Assembly: GCF_014384805.1 (NCBI RefSeq)
Contig: NZ_JACRSS010000002.1
Coordinates: forward strand, 258,609-322,608
DNA: 64,000 bases
Reading direction: 5' to 3'
Source: Guopingia tenuis
Lineage (GTDB): Bacteria; Bacillota; Clostridia; Christensenellales; Christensenellaceae
How positions within the stretch are numbered: position 1 is the first letter of the stretch; every line of letters starts with the position of its first letter. The translations under genes were made by a program, and so were the position numbers. Under the pieces are notes generated by a model that was not told the DNA's origin, did not search any database, and saw nothing but the letters and a program-made list of their open reading frames with translations. Of the stretch, positions 26,072 to 33,889 are shown piece by piece.

Positions 26072-27514
26072 ATGAAGAGACGCTTTTTCACGATGATGCT
26101 GGCCGCCGCCCTGCTTTTTTTGTATGCCTGTCAGCCGACGCCGGACACTGGCTATGTGCAGCAAAAACAGGGGGATTTGACGGAAAAGATTGAGGAGACG
26201 GCCAAAGCCGGGCAGGCGCCCACAGGCGTGGGGAGTCATTATACTCTGGAAAAAACCTATGCGGAATCCGGAAAAACACTGGTGGTGGATGCGGATATCA
26301 CTGGCGGAGATGAAAGCCAAATGGCGGTGCTGACCGTAGCGCCTCGGTATTTTGAAAGCGGGGACTCTTTGCGGCAGATGACGGAAGGCCTGTTTCCGGG
26401 GTATACAAAATATAAGTATGGAATTTTCACAAAGATTGATTTGGAAGAACAAATCCGAGAAATGGAATTTCAGATATTCCGGGCAGAAAACGGACTGAAT
26501 CCAGCGACCGGAGAGCCGGAAGATGGGGAAGCAGGGGATTATCACGGACCAATTCCCAGCCGCTTTGGGGATGGGGAATATCTAACGATGCTCCCTAAAG
26601 AGCTTCTTCGGATTTGGGCAGAGGAGGACGGGAAAAAGATGCTGCAAGAACTGCAGCAGGCGTATTTAAACGCACCGACAGATGAGGAACTTGGCGCGCC
26701 GGATTATATGTTTGCAGCGGGAGATGATGGAAAGGAGTGGGTATCCATTCTCTGCAAAAAAGACAGGGCCCGGTATTATGTGGGGTTTTGTAATCCGGAG
26801 GAAGGGGAGATGGATGCCATGCTCTGGGTAGACCGCCAGGATGGATATACAGAGATCGGAAATATGCTGGAAGAGAGTCTGCCTAAGAAATGGACGCCGG
26901 GGTCACAAGTGCAGGAAACCCCGGAACTTCAAAAAGTGAAAGAGATGCTGAAAATCGCTGGCATTGACTATATGGAACTATATGAAGCTAGACAAAGTGA
27001 TAAAGGGGGCGAATACGTCTTCACCCGCTCCTATAACGGAGCTGTGGAGGACTATGCCGCCCAGTATCTGAATTTGAAACCTACGGACGGCGATGGTGTG
27101 GTGGTGCAGCGGCTCTGGGAGCCCGAGAGCTTTACAGTGGAGATGTATGAAGGGGAGATCTATACCATCCGGTGGTATAATCCGTCTAAAATTATAAAGG
27201 TAGATAATGAAAACACAAAGATCCTGTCCTGGCAGGAGATCCAGACGGTTTTTGAGCGCCAGATGGGCTATATGCTGACCCCGGGGGAGGAACAGCAGGG
27301 CTGGTGGGACCCGGATGAGGTGCGTGTGGAACGGATTTCCCTGGAGTTAGGAAAAGTGCTCATGAAGGATTCGGGGGAATATAAGCTGATCCCAGTCTGG
27401 AATTTTTTCGGCCGGGACGACAGCATCGGAAAAATCGAGGATGCGGAAGAAAAGTGCTATCTCTCGGTTAACGCTCTGGATGGGACAGTCATCGACCGAA
27501 ATCTGATGTATTAA
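26072..27514 (+). CDS. Secreted lipoprotein, possibly DUF6034 family
   Basis: A 480-aa lipoprotein: signal peptide with Cys20 in the context LYACQPTPD, then a large hydrophilic extracellular part with no membrane helix. The opening CQPTPD...QKQGDLTEKIEE and the C-terminal VWNFFGRDDS / LSVNALDGTVIDRN resemble clostridial lipoproteins that I remember as DUF6034. That name is uncertain. The ending LSVNALDGTVIDR is like PepSY/YkuD-type lipoprotein tails, where a beta-hairpin closes the fold. ATG 26072 follows AAAGGAGAGAACT. It is less GC-rich than the neighbouring operons. Function unknown. Confidence 0.8.
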   Translation: MKRRFFTMMLAAALLFLYACQPTPDTGYVQQKQGDLTEKIEETAKAGQAPTGVGSHYTLEKTYAESGKTLVVDADITGGDESQMAVLTVAPRYFESGDSLRQMTEGLFPGYTKYKYGIFTKIDLEEQIREMEFQIFRAENGLNPATGEPEDGEAGDYHGPIPSRFGDGEYLTMLPKELLRIWAEEDGKKMLQELQQAYLNAPTDEELGAPDYMFAAGDDGKEWVSILCKKDRARYYVGFCNPEEGEMDAMLWVDRQDGYTEIGNMLEESLPKKWTPGSQVQETPELQKVKEMLKIAGIDYMELYEARQSDKGGEYVFTRSYNGAVEDYAAQYLNLKPTDGDGVVVQRLWEPESFTVEMYEGEIYTIRWYNPSKIIKVDNENTKILSWQEIQTVFERQMGYMLTPGEEQQGWWDPDEVRVERISLELGKVLMKDSGEYKLIPVWNFFGRDDSIGKIEDAEEKCYLSVNALDGTVIDRNLMY

Positions 27515-27540
27515 CATTGGCGGGAAGGAAAAGAATAAGA

Positions 27541-27569
27541 GGAGGGCACCCTGCTCTCCCTTTTTCTTT
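27541..27569 (+). terminator. Terminator of the lipoprotein gene
   Basis: Stem GGAGGGC / GCTCTCC with a G-U pair, loop ACCCT, then CTTTTTCTTTG. Confidence 0.8.
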
Positions 27570-27748
27570 GTGAAGGATGGAATTTTTGAAATTGCACAAG
27601 AAAAGCATGAAAGGCAGGGCCGGCATAAAGAAGAGACGCCCCGGAGGGTTTTCAAAATCCCCTGCTGGCGGCGATGATCTTAATAATATGGTTTTTTCGA
27701 GCAATTATGAATAAATGAAAAATAAATTGTAGATTTTTTCACAAATTT

Positions 27749-27831
27749 TTGATTCTAGGAAGGAAAAAAGGATTATATATAGAATAATAAAAATATGGGC
27801 AACGTTCTGGACGTTAGAGAATGCTGCCCGG
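27749..27831 (+). promoter_or_regulatory. AT-rich pckA promoter region and leader hairpin
   Basis: TTGATT (27749-27754), 18-base spacer, TTATAT (27773-27778) is a possible promoter in a very AT-rich stretch. The leader of about 130 bases has a hairpin closed by GGGCA (27797) and TGCCC (27831) with an inner AACGTT/ACGTT. No known riboswitch is recognised. Confidence 0.35.
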
Positions 27832-27912
27832 AAAGCCCGCTTCTTTTTCTGCCTGAAAGGGGAAAAACAAGCGCAAAATTATAGCAACTATTATATTTTT
27901 AGGAGGTACATA

Positions 27913-29496
27913 ATGGAGACTTATGGTCTGGAAAAACTGGGGATTCTGAACCCCACGGCGGTTTACCGCAATCTTTCTCCCGCGGCCCTTGTAGAGGCGG
28001 CTCTGCGCAGAGGCGAAGGCCAGCTGAGCGATAAAGGCGCCCTCACGGTGACCACCGGGAAATACACGGGTCGTTCGCCTAAGGACAAATTCATTGTGGA
28101 CACGCCTGCCGTGCACGACACCATCGCCTGGGGCAGCGTCAACGTTCCTATCACCAAGGAAAAATTCGACGCCATCAAAAACAAAATGGCGGCTTATCTG
28201 CAGAACCGTGAGATCTTTATTTTCGACGGCTTTGCCGGCGCCGACCCGGCCTGCACCAAGAAATTCCGTATTGTCAATGAGCTGGCCAGCGAAAACCTGT
28301 TCATTCACCAGCTGCTGATCCGTCCCACTGCGGAAGAGCTTGCTGACTATGGCGAAGCTGATTTCACCATCATTGCGGCTCCCGGCTTCAAGTGCATCCC
28401 GGAAGTGGACGGAGTGAACAGCGAAGCGGCCATCATGATCGACTATGAAGCGAAGATGGTTATTATCGCGGGTTCCCAGTATGCAGGCGAGATCAAGAAG
28501 AGCGTATTCTCCGTTATGAACTATCTGATGCCCAAGGAAGGCGTTCTGCCCATGCACTGCTCTGCCAACATGGATCCCGAAACCGGCGACACCGCCGTGT
28601 TCTTCGGCCTCTCCGGCACGGGCAAGACCACCCTTTCCGCCGACCCGAACCGCAAGCTCATCGGCGACGACGAGCACGGCTGGTCGGATCGCGGCATCTT
28701 CAACTTTGAAGGCGGCTGCTATGCCAAGACCATCAACCTGGATCCCGAGGGCGAGCCGGAAATTTACGGCGCGATCCGCTTCGGCAGCCTGATGGAGAAC
28801 GTAGTTCTCGATCCCGAAACCCGCGTTCCGGATTTCAATGACGGCAGCCTGACGGAAAATACCCGCGTGGGATATCCGGTGGACTTCATCTCCAACGCAG
28901 CCATTCCCGGCATCGGCAAGATCCCGAAGGTAGTTATCTTCCTGACGGCGGATGCTTTCGGCGTTCTGCCTCCCATCAGCCGGCTGGATGAAAACGCGGC
29001 GATGTATCACTTTGTAACCGGCTTCACCTCCAAGCTGGCTGGAACCGAGCGCGGCATCACTGAGCCGCAGCCCACGTTCTCGACGCTGTTCGGCGCTCCC
29101 TTCATGCCCATGGATCCCTCGGTCTATGCGGAAATGCTGGGTGAACGCATTGAGAAATACAACACCAAGGTATATCTGGTGAACACCGGCTGGTCCGGCG
29201 GCCCCTATGGAGTGGGCAGCCGCATGAAGCTGAAATATACCCGCGCCATGATCACCGCCGCTCTCAACGGCACGTTCGACAATGCAGAATATAAGCACGA
29301 TGAGATCTTCAATGTCGACGTTCCCCAGAGCTGCCCGGATGTTCCTGCGGAAATCATGAACCCCCGCGACACATGGGCGGATAAGGCTGCTTATGACGAA
29401 GCCGCCAAGAAGCTGGCCCGGATGTTCCAGGAGAACTTTGCTAAGAAGTATCCCAATATGCCCAAGCACATTGTGGATGCCGGCCCGAGAGGCTAA
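27913..29496 (+). CDS. pckA: Phosphoenolpyruvate carboxykinase (ATP)
   Basis: Interconverts oxaloacetate plus ATP with phosphoenolpyruvate, CO2 and ADP. In fermentative anaerobes it often runs in the carboxylating direction. 527 aa. Motifs: TGRSPKDKFIVD (54-65), MHCSANMD, the kinase P-loop GLSGTGKTTLS (about 236-246), GDDEHGW, and the LDENAAMYHFVTGFTSKLAG region with metal/substrate residues. ATG 27913 follows AGGAGGTACATA, an excellent ribosome site. Codon choice is more biased than in the neighbours (frequent GGC, GAA, AAG), which fits high expression. Monocistronic, with its own terminator. Confidence 0.97.
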   Translation: METYGLEKLGILNPTAVYRNLSPAALVEAALRRGEGQLSDKGALTVTTGKYTGRSPKDKFIVDTPAVHDTIAWGSVNVPITKEKFDAIKNKMAAYLQNREIFIFDGFAGADPACTKKFRIVNELASENLFIHQLLIRPTAEELADYGEADFTIIAAPGFKCIPEVDGVNSEAAIMIDYEAKMVIIAGSQYAGEIKKSVFSVMNYLMPKEGVLPMHCSANMDPETGDTAVFFGLSGTGKTTLSADPNRKLIGDDEHGWSDRGIFNFEGGCYAKTINLDPEGEPEIYGAIRFGSLMENVVLDPETRVPDFNDGSLTENTRVGYPVDFISNAAIPGIGKIPKVVIFLTADAFGVLPPISRLDENAAMYHFVTGFTSKLAGTERGITEPQPTFSTLFGAPFMPMDPSVYAEMLGERIEKYNTKVYLVNTGWSGGPYGVGSRMKLKYTRAMITAALNGTFDNAEYKHDEIFNVDVPQSCPDVPAEIMNPRDTWADKAAYDEAAKKLARMFQENFAKKYPNMPKHIVDAGPRG

Positions 29497-29513
29497 AAAC
29501 CGATATAACACAG

Positions 29514-29543
29514 AAAAAAGGCTGCCGAGAGGCAGCCTTTTTT
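29514..29543 (+). terminator. Terminator of pckA
   Basis: Perfect stem GGCTGCC / GGCAGCC with tetraloop GAGA, flanked by AAAAAA and TTTTTT. Confidence 0.95.
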
Positions 29544-29618
29544 ATTAGATCACAAAAGAAAATTATAAAGGAATGAAAAGACGCGGGCATCATGCGCGGT
29601 GAAGCTCAGAAACCTGCG

Positions 29619-30146
29619 TCAACGGTCATTGCGGATAGCCACGGTTATTTGACTATAGTCATAGCGGACCGGGTCTAAAATCCTGGTCATGAGAATGCGG
29701 AGCAGCATTTCCGTGTCATAATGAGATTCCACAAACAGATTTCGGTCCAGCTGGATCGGACTGGTCATCGATGCACCGTCCTGTGAAAGAAGAACCCGGG
29801 TTTTGCCCAAAATCTTTCCCCGAAGGTTCATCAGCTCCACATGCTTTTCCACATCCTTGTTGCAGTCCTCCAAAATGGCCTTATATACCATCTTCCATGT
29901 GCCGGCATTGATGCGTCTGCCGTCTGCGAAACATACTCCCGTGGGCTTTGTCCCCTTAAAAATAGCGGGATTAGAGGATAATTTAAAAATACTTTCATAG
30001 GGAATCTCCTCCTGGGGGCCGGGAGAGGGCACTTCCGCCAATTCCGGTTCTTGCTCCTCCAGCCGACAAAGGAAACGATCAAAGGCCGCGTCTATATTCT
30101 GAATAATCTCTGCGCGGAGTGCCTGCAGTTCGGACCGTATGTTCAT
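29619..30146 (-). CDS. Conserved clostridial hypothetical protein
   Basis: A 175-aa soluble protein with an N-terminal helical segment (1-35), an acidic/proline linker (38-58), then a compact domain with GVCFADGRRINAGTWKMVY (about 90-108), LMNLRGKILGKTRVLLS and the C-terminal SHYDTEMLLRILMTRILDP. I recognise the pattern as a widespread uncharacterised clostridial family but know no function. It has no catalytic signature that I can point to. ATG 30146 follows AAGGAGGGATATGT. It has a consensus promoter and a 16-bp palindrome in its leader, so expression is probably tightly regulated. It is convergent with pckA. Confidence 0.85.
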   Translation of the reverse strand: MNIRSELQALRAEIIQNIDAAFDRFLCRLEEQEPELAEVPSPGPQEEIPYESIFKLSSNPAIFKGTKPTGVCFADGRRINAGTWKMVYKAILEDCNKDVEKHVELMNLRGKILGKTRVLLSQDGASMTSPIQLDRNLFVESHYDTEMLLRILMTRILDPVRYDYSQITVAIRNDR

Positions 30147-30168
30147 ACATATCCCTCCTTAAAATATA

Positions 30169-30184
30169 TGTCGCACGTGCGACA
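30169..30184. promoter_or_regulatory. 16-bp perfect palindrome, probable operator
   Basis: TGTCGCACGTGCGACA is a perfect inverted repeat. It lies between the minus-strand promoter (30200-30228) and the ribosome site of the gene ending at 29619, in the early transcribed region where a bound repressor would block elongation. No regulator gene is adjacent. Confidence 0.7.
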
Positions 30185-30199
30185 GTGGTTTATGGACTC

Positions 30200-30228
30200 A
30201 TTATAGAATGCGGGGGATCTTCTGTCAA
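30200..30228 (-). promoter_or_regulatory. Full-consensus sigma-A promoter
   Basis: Minus strand TTGACA (30223-30228), exactly 17 bases, TATAAT (30200-30205). It drives the unknown gene at 29619-30146. Confidence 0.88.
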
Positions 30229-30317
30229 TACTTTCCATATAAATTTTTTATTTTTTGCCGGATTTGAACGGGGCGTGTTTTTCTATGGAAAAATCCGGGT
30301 ATCTAAAAGAAAAGCAG

Positions 30318-30346
30318 TTGCGCAAAGACAAGCGCCGTGCTATACT
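30318..30346 (+). promoter_or_regulatory. Promoter of a candidate noncoding RNA/leader
   Basis: TTGCGC (30318-30323), 17-base spacer, TATACT (30341-30346). The predicted transcript would start near 30353 and meet a strong terminator 120 bases later. Confidence 0.6.
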
Positions 30347-30352
30347 AAATTT

Positions 30353-30513
30353 TACGGTGACTCCAAAGAGTGTTCTGCGGGGAAACCGGGAAAAGAGCAA
30401 AAAAGTCGTACTGAATTGACGATGATCCGTTCGGAGTCAGAAGGCGCACCCATAAATTCCTTTTGAATTTTTGACAGGCTTCTTCTGCCCGTGCGGCAGG
30501 GGGAGCCTTTTTT
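30353..30513 (+). ncRNA. Candidate structured noncoding RNA or attenuating leader
   Basis: About 160 bases with no coding frame. TGACTCC (30358-30364) pairs with GGAGTCA (30433-30439), closing a domain with possible inner helices (GTCGT/ACGAT around 30406-30425). AAATTC/GAATTT follows, and then the terminator. The next gene is hydE at 30749, so it could be a riboswitch-like leader or an independent small RNA. It matches no riboswitch consensus I can recall (TPP, cobalamin, SAM, Moco, NiCo, guanidine, glycine and others checked by eye). Confidence 0.45.
30476..30513 (+). terminator. Strong terminator of the candidate RNA
   Basis: 14-base stem AGGCTTCTTCTGCC / GGCAGGGGGAGCCT (three G-U pairs), loop CGTGC, then TTTTTT. 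The following 235 bases up to hydE hold no obvious promoter or gene. Confidence 0.88.
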
Positions 30514-30748
30514 CATTCGGAATTCCTTACAAAGAAAGCGGCAGAGAAGTTTCGCGATTTGGCAGATGGAGATAAACAGAAATCAGATGGGATTGCAGCG
30601 GCAGGCTGTGCTGGATTGCGCAGATGTGAAGTATATGCCTGAAAAATCCTGAGGGTTTGGGAAGTTTATTAAAATCTTCAATGGATGGATAAAGGTTGAG
30701 CCGTTTTGGGATGTTCCAAAGCTGTTGCTGGTCAAAGGGACAATACAA

Positions 30749-31822
30749 ATGGAAAAGACAAAGAATATAGATAGAATCGAGACAATTGCGGCGGGCAGGC
30801 TGCCGGAAAAAAGCGAGCTGGCGGAATTGCTTGCGACGTATACCGAAGAGGAACGGACATATGCGGCGTGCAAGGCCAGGAAAGTGGCCCGGAGCATCTT
30901 TGGCAGGCAGGTTTTCCTGCGGGGACTGATTGAAATCTCCAATTATTGCAAGAACGATTGCTATTACTGCGGCATTCGGCGAAGCAACAAAAATGCCTCC
31001 CGATACCGCCTGACGAAGGATGAGATCCTGGCCTGCTGCCGGATGGGATATGCAGACGGCTTCCGCACCTTTGTTTTGCAGGGCGGGGAGGACCCGTATT
31101 TCACCGACGAGAGGGTGAGCGCGCTTGTGAGCAGAATCCGGGAAAGCTTCCCGGACTGCGCCATTACGCTTTCCCTGGGGGAAAGGGAGCGGGAATCCTA
31201 TCAAAGGTTTTTTGACGCCGGGGCAGACCGCTATCTGCTCCGCCATGAGACGGCATGTCCCGCCCACTATGGAAAGCTGCATCCCCCCGAGCTTTCCCTG
31301 GCACACCGGATGCAATGCCTAAAGGATTTGAAGGAAATCGGCTATCAGACCGGGGCGGGCTGCATGGTGGGGGCGCCGTTTCAGACGCCGGAAAACCTGG
31401 CGGAGGATTTTTATTATCTCTATGAGCTCCGGCCCGAGATGATCGGCATTGGGCCGTTTATCCCCCACAAGGATACGCCCTTTCGCGATCAGCCGCCGGG
31501 GACGCTCCGGGACACGCTGTTTTTGCTGAGCCTGTTCCGGCTTCTCTTTCCCCGGGTGCTCCTGCCGGCGACGACGGCGCTGGGAACCATTCAGCCGGAT
31601 GGCCGGGAGCAGGGGATTCTGGCAGGAGCGAATGTGGTGATGCCCAATATATCCCCGGAGGAGGCGCGGCGGCGGTATCTGCTCTATGACGGCAAGGCCG
31701 GTTCCGTGGGTGACGGCGCCGTCATGCGGGAAAAGCTGCGAAGCGCCATTCGCGCGGTTGGCTATGACCCGGTGGTGAGCCGGGGGGATTATCCAAAAGA
31801 GGGAGGAAACGATCATGATTAA
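30749..31822 (+). CDS. hydE: [FeFe]-hydrogenase maturase HydE-type radical SAM enzyme
   Basis: Radical S-adenosylmethionine enzyme that in H-cluster assembly processes the HydG-made Fe(CO)2CN-cysteine complex. 357 aa. The radical SAM triad is CKNDCYYC (Cys67, 71, 74; CX3CX2C). Family-typical segments: FVLQGGEDPYFTDE, TLSLGERERESY, RYLLRHETA, IGIGPFIPHKDTPF, ATTALGT and GANVVMPN. These are the usual HydE landmarks, so it is HydE rather than BioB or PylB. The start is ATG 30749; the in-frame TTG at 30725 is less likely. Its stop overlaps the next start by 8 bases, so it is translationally coupled to the NifH-like gene. No hydG or hydA is in the window. Confidence 0.92.
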   Translation: MEKTKNIDRIETIAAGRLPEKSELAELLATYTEEERTYAACKARKVARSIFGRQVFLRGLIEISNYCKNDCYYCGIRRSNKNASRYRLTKDEILACCRMGYADGFRTFVLQGGEDPYFTDERVSALVSRIRESFPDCAITLSLGERERESYQRFFDAGADRYLLRHETACPAHYGKLHPPELSLAHRMQCLKDLKEIGYQTGAGCMVGAPFQTPENLAEDFYYLYELRPEMIGIGPFIPHKDTPFRDQPPGTLRDTLFLLSLFRLLFPRVLLPATTALGTIQPDGREQGILAGANVVMPNISPEEARRRYLLYDGKAGSVGDGAVMREKLRSAIRAVGYDPVVSRGDYPKEGGNDHD

Positions 31823-32579
31823 AATTGCTATATATGGAAAGGGCGGTATCGGGAAATCCACCACCGCATCCAACCTTTCGGCCGCCTTTGCCGCCATGGG
31901 AAAGCGGGTTATGCAGATCGGCTGCGATCCCAAGGCGGATTCAACGACCCTTCTTCATGGGGGGACACCCCGGAAAACCGTTCTGGATCTGATCCGGGAG
32001 AAGGGGAAAACCATCGCGCTGGACGAGATGATTACCCGGGGCTACGGCGGCGTTTACTGCGTGGAGGCCGGCGGCCCGACGCCGGGCATGGGCTGCGCCG
32101 GGCGGGGGATTATCGCTGCGCTGGAAACCCTGGAGGAAAAAGAGGCGTTTTCGATTTTGCGGCCGGATATCGTACTTTATGACGTTTTGGGCGACGTGGT
32201 CTGCGGCGGCTTTGCCATGCCCATCCGGGAGGGATATGCGAGAAAGGTTTTTGTGGTCACCTCCGGGGAGAATATGGCCATCCATGCGGCGGCCAACATC
32301 GCCATGGCCGTGGAAAACTTCAAAAGCCGGGGCTATGCCAGCCTGGGCGGGATTATTTTAAACCGCCGGGGCGTGCCCCGGGAACAGGAAAAGGTGGAGG
32401 AACTGGCGGCAGATACCGGCTCCCGGATTGTGGGAGCCCTTCATTGGAGCGAAACCGTCCAGCGGGCGGAAGAGCTTAAAAAGACGGTGATAGAGGCGTT
32501 TCCGGAGAGTGAAATGGCCGGGGAATACCGGACTTTGGCGGAGCAGGTGCTGGCCGCCTATGGGGAGGATGACGCATGA
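31815..32579 (+). CDS. NifH-like nitrogenase-family Fe protein (electron-donor ATPase)
   Basis: Homodimeric ATP-driven [4Fe-4S] reductase. 254 aa, shorter at the C-terminus than NifH (about 290). P-loop YGKGGIGKST (residues 7-16), GCDPKADST (36-44), cluster Cys94 in GMGCAGRGII and Cys130 in DVLGDVVCGGFAMPIREG. The Arg of CAGR, ADP-ribosylated in some NifH, is kept at 97. All features needed for ATP-gated electron transfer are present. ATG 31815 follows GGAGGAAACGATC. It is coupled to hydE (8-base overlap) and to the NifD-like gene (ATGA overlap). Alternatives in the family are ChlL/BchL, BchX, CfbC and MarH; the neighbours fit none of these. Confidence 0.93.
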   Translation: MIKIAIYGKGGIGKSTTASNLSAAFAAMGKRVMQIGCDPKADSTTLLHGGTPRKTVLDLIREKGKTIALDEMITRGYGGVYCVEAGGPTPGMGCAGRGIIAALETLEEKEAFSILRPDIVLYDVLGDVVCGGFAMPIREGYARKVFVVTSGENMAIHAAANIAMAVENFKSRGYASLGGIILNRRGVPREQEKVEELAADTGSRIVGALHWSETVQRAEELKKTVIEAFPESEMAGEYRTLAEQVLAAYGEDDA

Positions 32580-33889
32580 TTGATTTGAGAAAGCCTATGG
32601 AGGATCTCTCGCTCCCCATCCGGGAAGCAGCCTTTCCCGCGCCTTTCCCGGGCGGCCTGGAATATGCGGCGCCGGCCCGCGGCCCCTGGAATATCGTGCA
32701 TATCGGCATGCTTATTCCCGAGAGCCATCAGATTTTTGTCTGCGCCCAGGGATGCCTGCGGGGCGTGGTGCTGACGGCGGCAGAGATGGGGGCGGAGGAT
32801 CGGTTTTCCACCATCGACGTCCGGGAGAACAACGTTTTGGACGGCGACATGGAGGATCTCATTATCGACGGCGTGACGGATATCCTCGCCAAGCTGCCCT
32901 ATCGCCCCCGGGCGCTTCTTATCTTCACCAGCTGCATCCATCACTTTATCGGCTGCGATCTTCCCTTTGTCTATGAAAAGCTGCGGGAACGCTTTCCGGA
33001 TATCGATTTTACCGACTGCTATATGAATCCCATCATGCGCAAGACCAAGGTGACGCCGGACGCCAAAATGCGCCAGCAGCTCTATAGTCTGCTGCACCCC
33101 CGGGAGATGCGGGCGGACTGCGTGACCATCATCGGCAACAACGAGGCCACCCAAAAAGACAGCGAATTGATGACCATGCTGGCAGCGGGCGGCTATACCG
33201 TGCGGGAGATCACGGGCTGCCATACCTATGACGAATACCAGGCGCTGGCGGAAAGCCAGACCTGCCTGAGCTATAATCCGGCGGCGGTGCTGGCCGGGCA
33301 GACGCTGGAGGAGCGGCTTTCGCAGAAGCATCTGCATCTGCCCCTTTCCTATGAGCCGGAGGAGATCCGGGAAAACCTGCAAAGGCTGGCGGCGGAGCTG
33401 TCCCTTCCTCTGCCGGATTTTGCGGCGCTGGAGCGAGAGGCGGAAGCGGCCCTGGCCCGGGCCGGAGAGGCGGCGGGGGATATGCCGGTTGCCATCGACT
33501 ATACGGCCACGTCCCGGCCGCTGGGCCTGGCGAAGCTGCTGATTCAGCATGGCTTCCGGGTGGAGCGGGTTTATGTGGACGCCATGACCCCGGGCGACCG
33601 GCCGGCCTTTGACTGGCTTAAGGAGAACGCAGGCGGCCTGCGGCTGTATCCCACGGTGCATGCCGGGATGGGAATGCTGCCCCATGCGGCGGAGGAGGAA
33701 TTCCTGGCCATCGGGCAGAAGGCGGCCTATTTCACGGGCACCCGCCATTTTGTCAATCTGTTGGAGGGCGGCGGCCATTATGGCTTTGCCGGAATCCGGG
33801 CGCTGGCGGAGGAGATCGCCGCGGCGGCCCGGGAGGAAAAGGATACAGAAGGGATTATTTCCGTGAAAGGATGGGGGTGCTGCGGATGA
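32576..33889 (+). CDS. NifD-like nitrogenase component 1 subunit, uncharacterised lineage
   Basis: 437 aa. Compared by eye with remembered NifD: IFVCAQGCLRGV aligns with the P-cluster Cys88 region (Cys60 here, extra Cys56), TSCIHHFIGCD with ECPIGLIGDD (Cys120 for Cys154, extra Cys127), and DCVTIIGNNEATQ with the NifD VAIIGDYNIGG strand. SQTCLSYNPAAV aligns with VHCYRSMNYI, which puts Cys230 where NifD has the FeMo-cofactor ligand Cys275. HYGFAGIRALAEEI (401-414) matches the NifD YHGFDGFAIFARDM region; His391 lies two residues from the expected cofactor His. The NifD Cys62 equivalent is missing. The C-terminus ends GCCG. Probably half of a heterodimeric reductase; substrate unknown. Confidence 0.85.
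   Translation: MIDLRKPMEDLSLPIREAAFPAPFPGGLEYAAPARGPWNIVHIGMLIPESHQIFVCAQGCLRGVVLTAAEMGAEDRFSTIDVRENNVLDGDMEDLIIDGVTDILAKLPYRPRALLIFTSCIHHFIGCDLPFVYEKLRERFPDIDFTDCYMNPIMRKTKVTPDAKMRQQLYSLLHPREMRADCVTIIGNNEATQKDSELMTMLAAGGYTVREITGCHTYDEYQALAESQTCLSYNPAAVLAGQTLEERLSQKHLHLPLSYEPEEIRENLQRLAAELSLPLPDFAALEREAEAALARAGEAAGDMPVAIDYTATSRPLGLAKLLIQHGFRVERVYVDAMTPGDRPAFDWLKENAGGLRLYPTVHAGMGMLPHAAEEEFLAIGQKAAYFTGTRHFVNLLEGGGHYGFAGIRALAEEIAAAAREEKDTEGIISVKGWGCCG

Noticed and set aside
27797..27831. Riboswitch in the pckA leader
   Set aside because: Only a modest hairpin is visible and no aptamer consensus is recognised.
30353..30513. Known riboswitch or 6S/SRP RNA at the hydE upstream region
   Set aside because: None of the conserved cores I can recall matches; left as an unassigned candidate.
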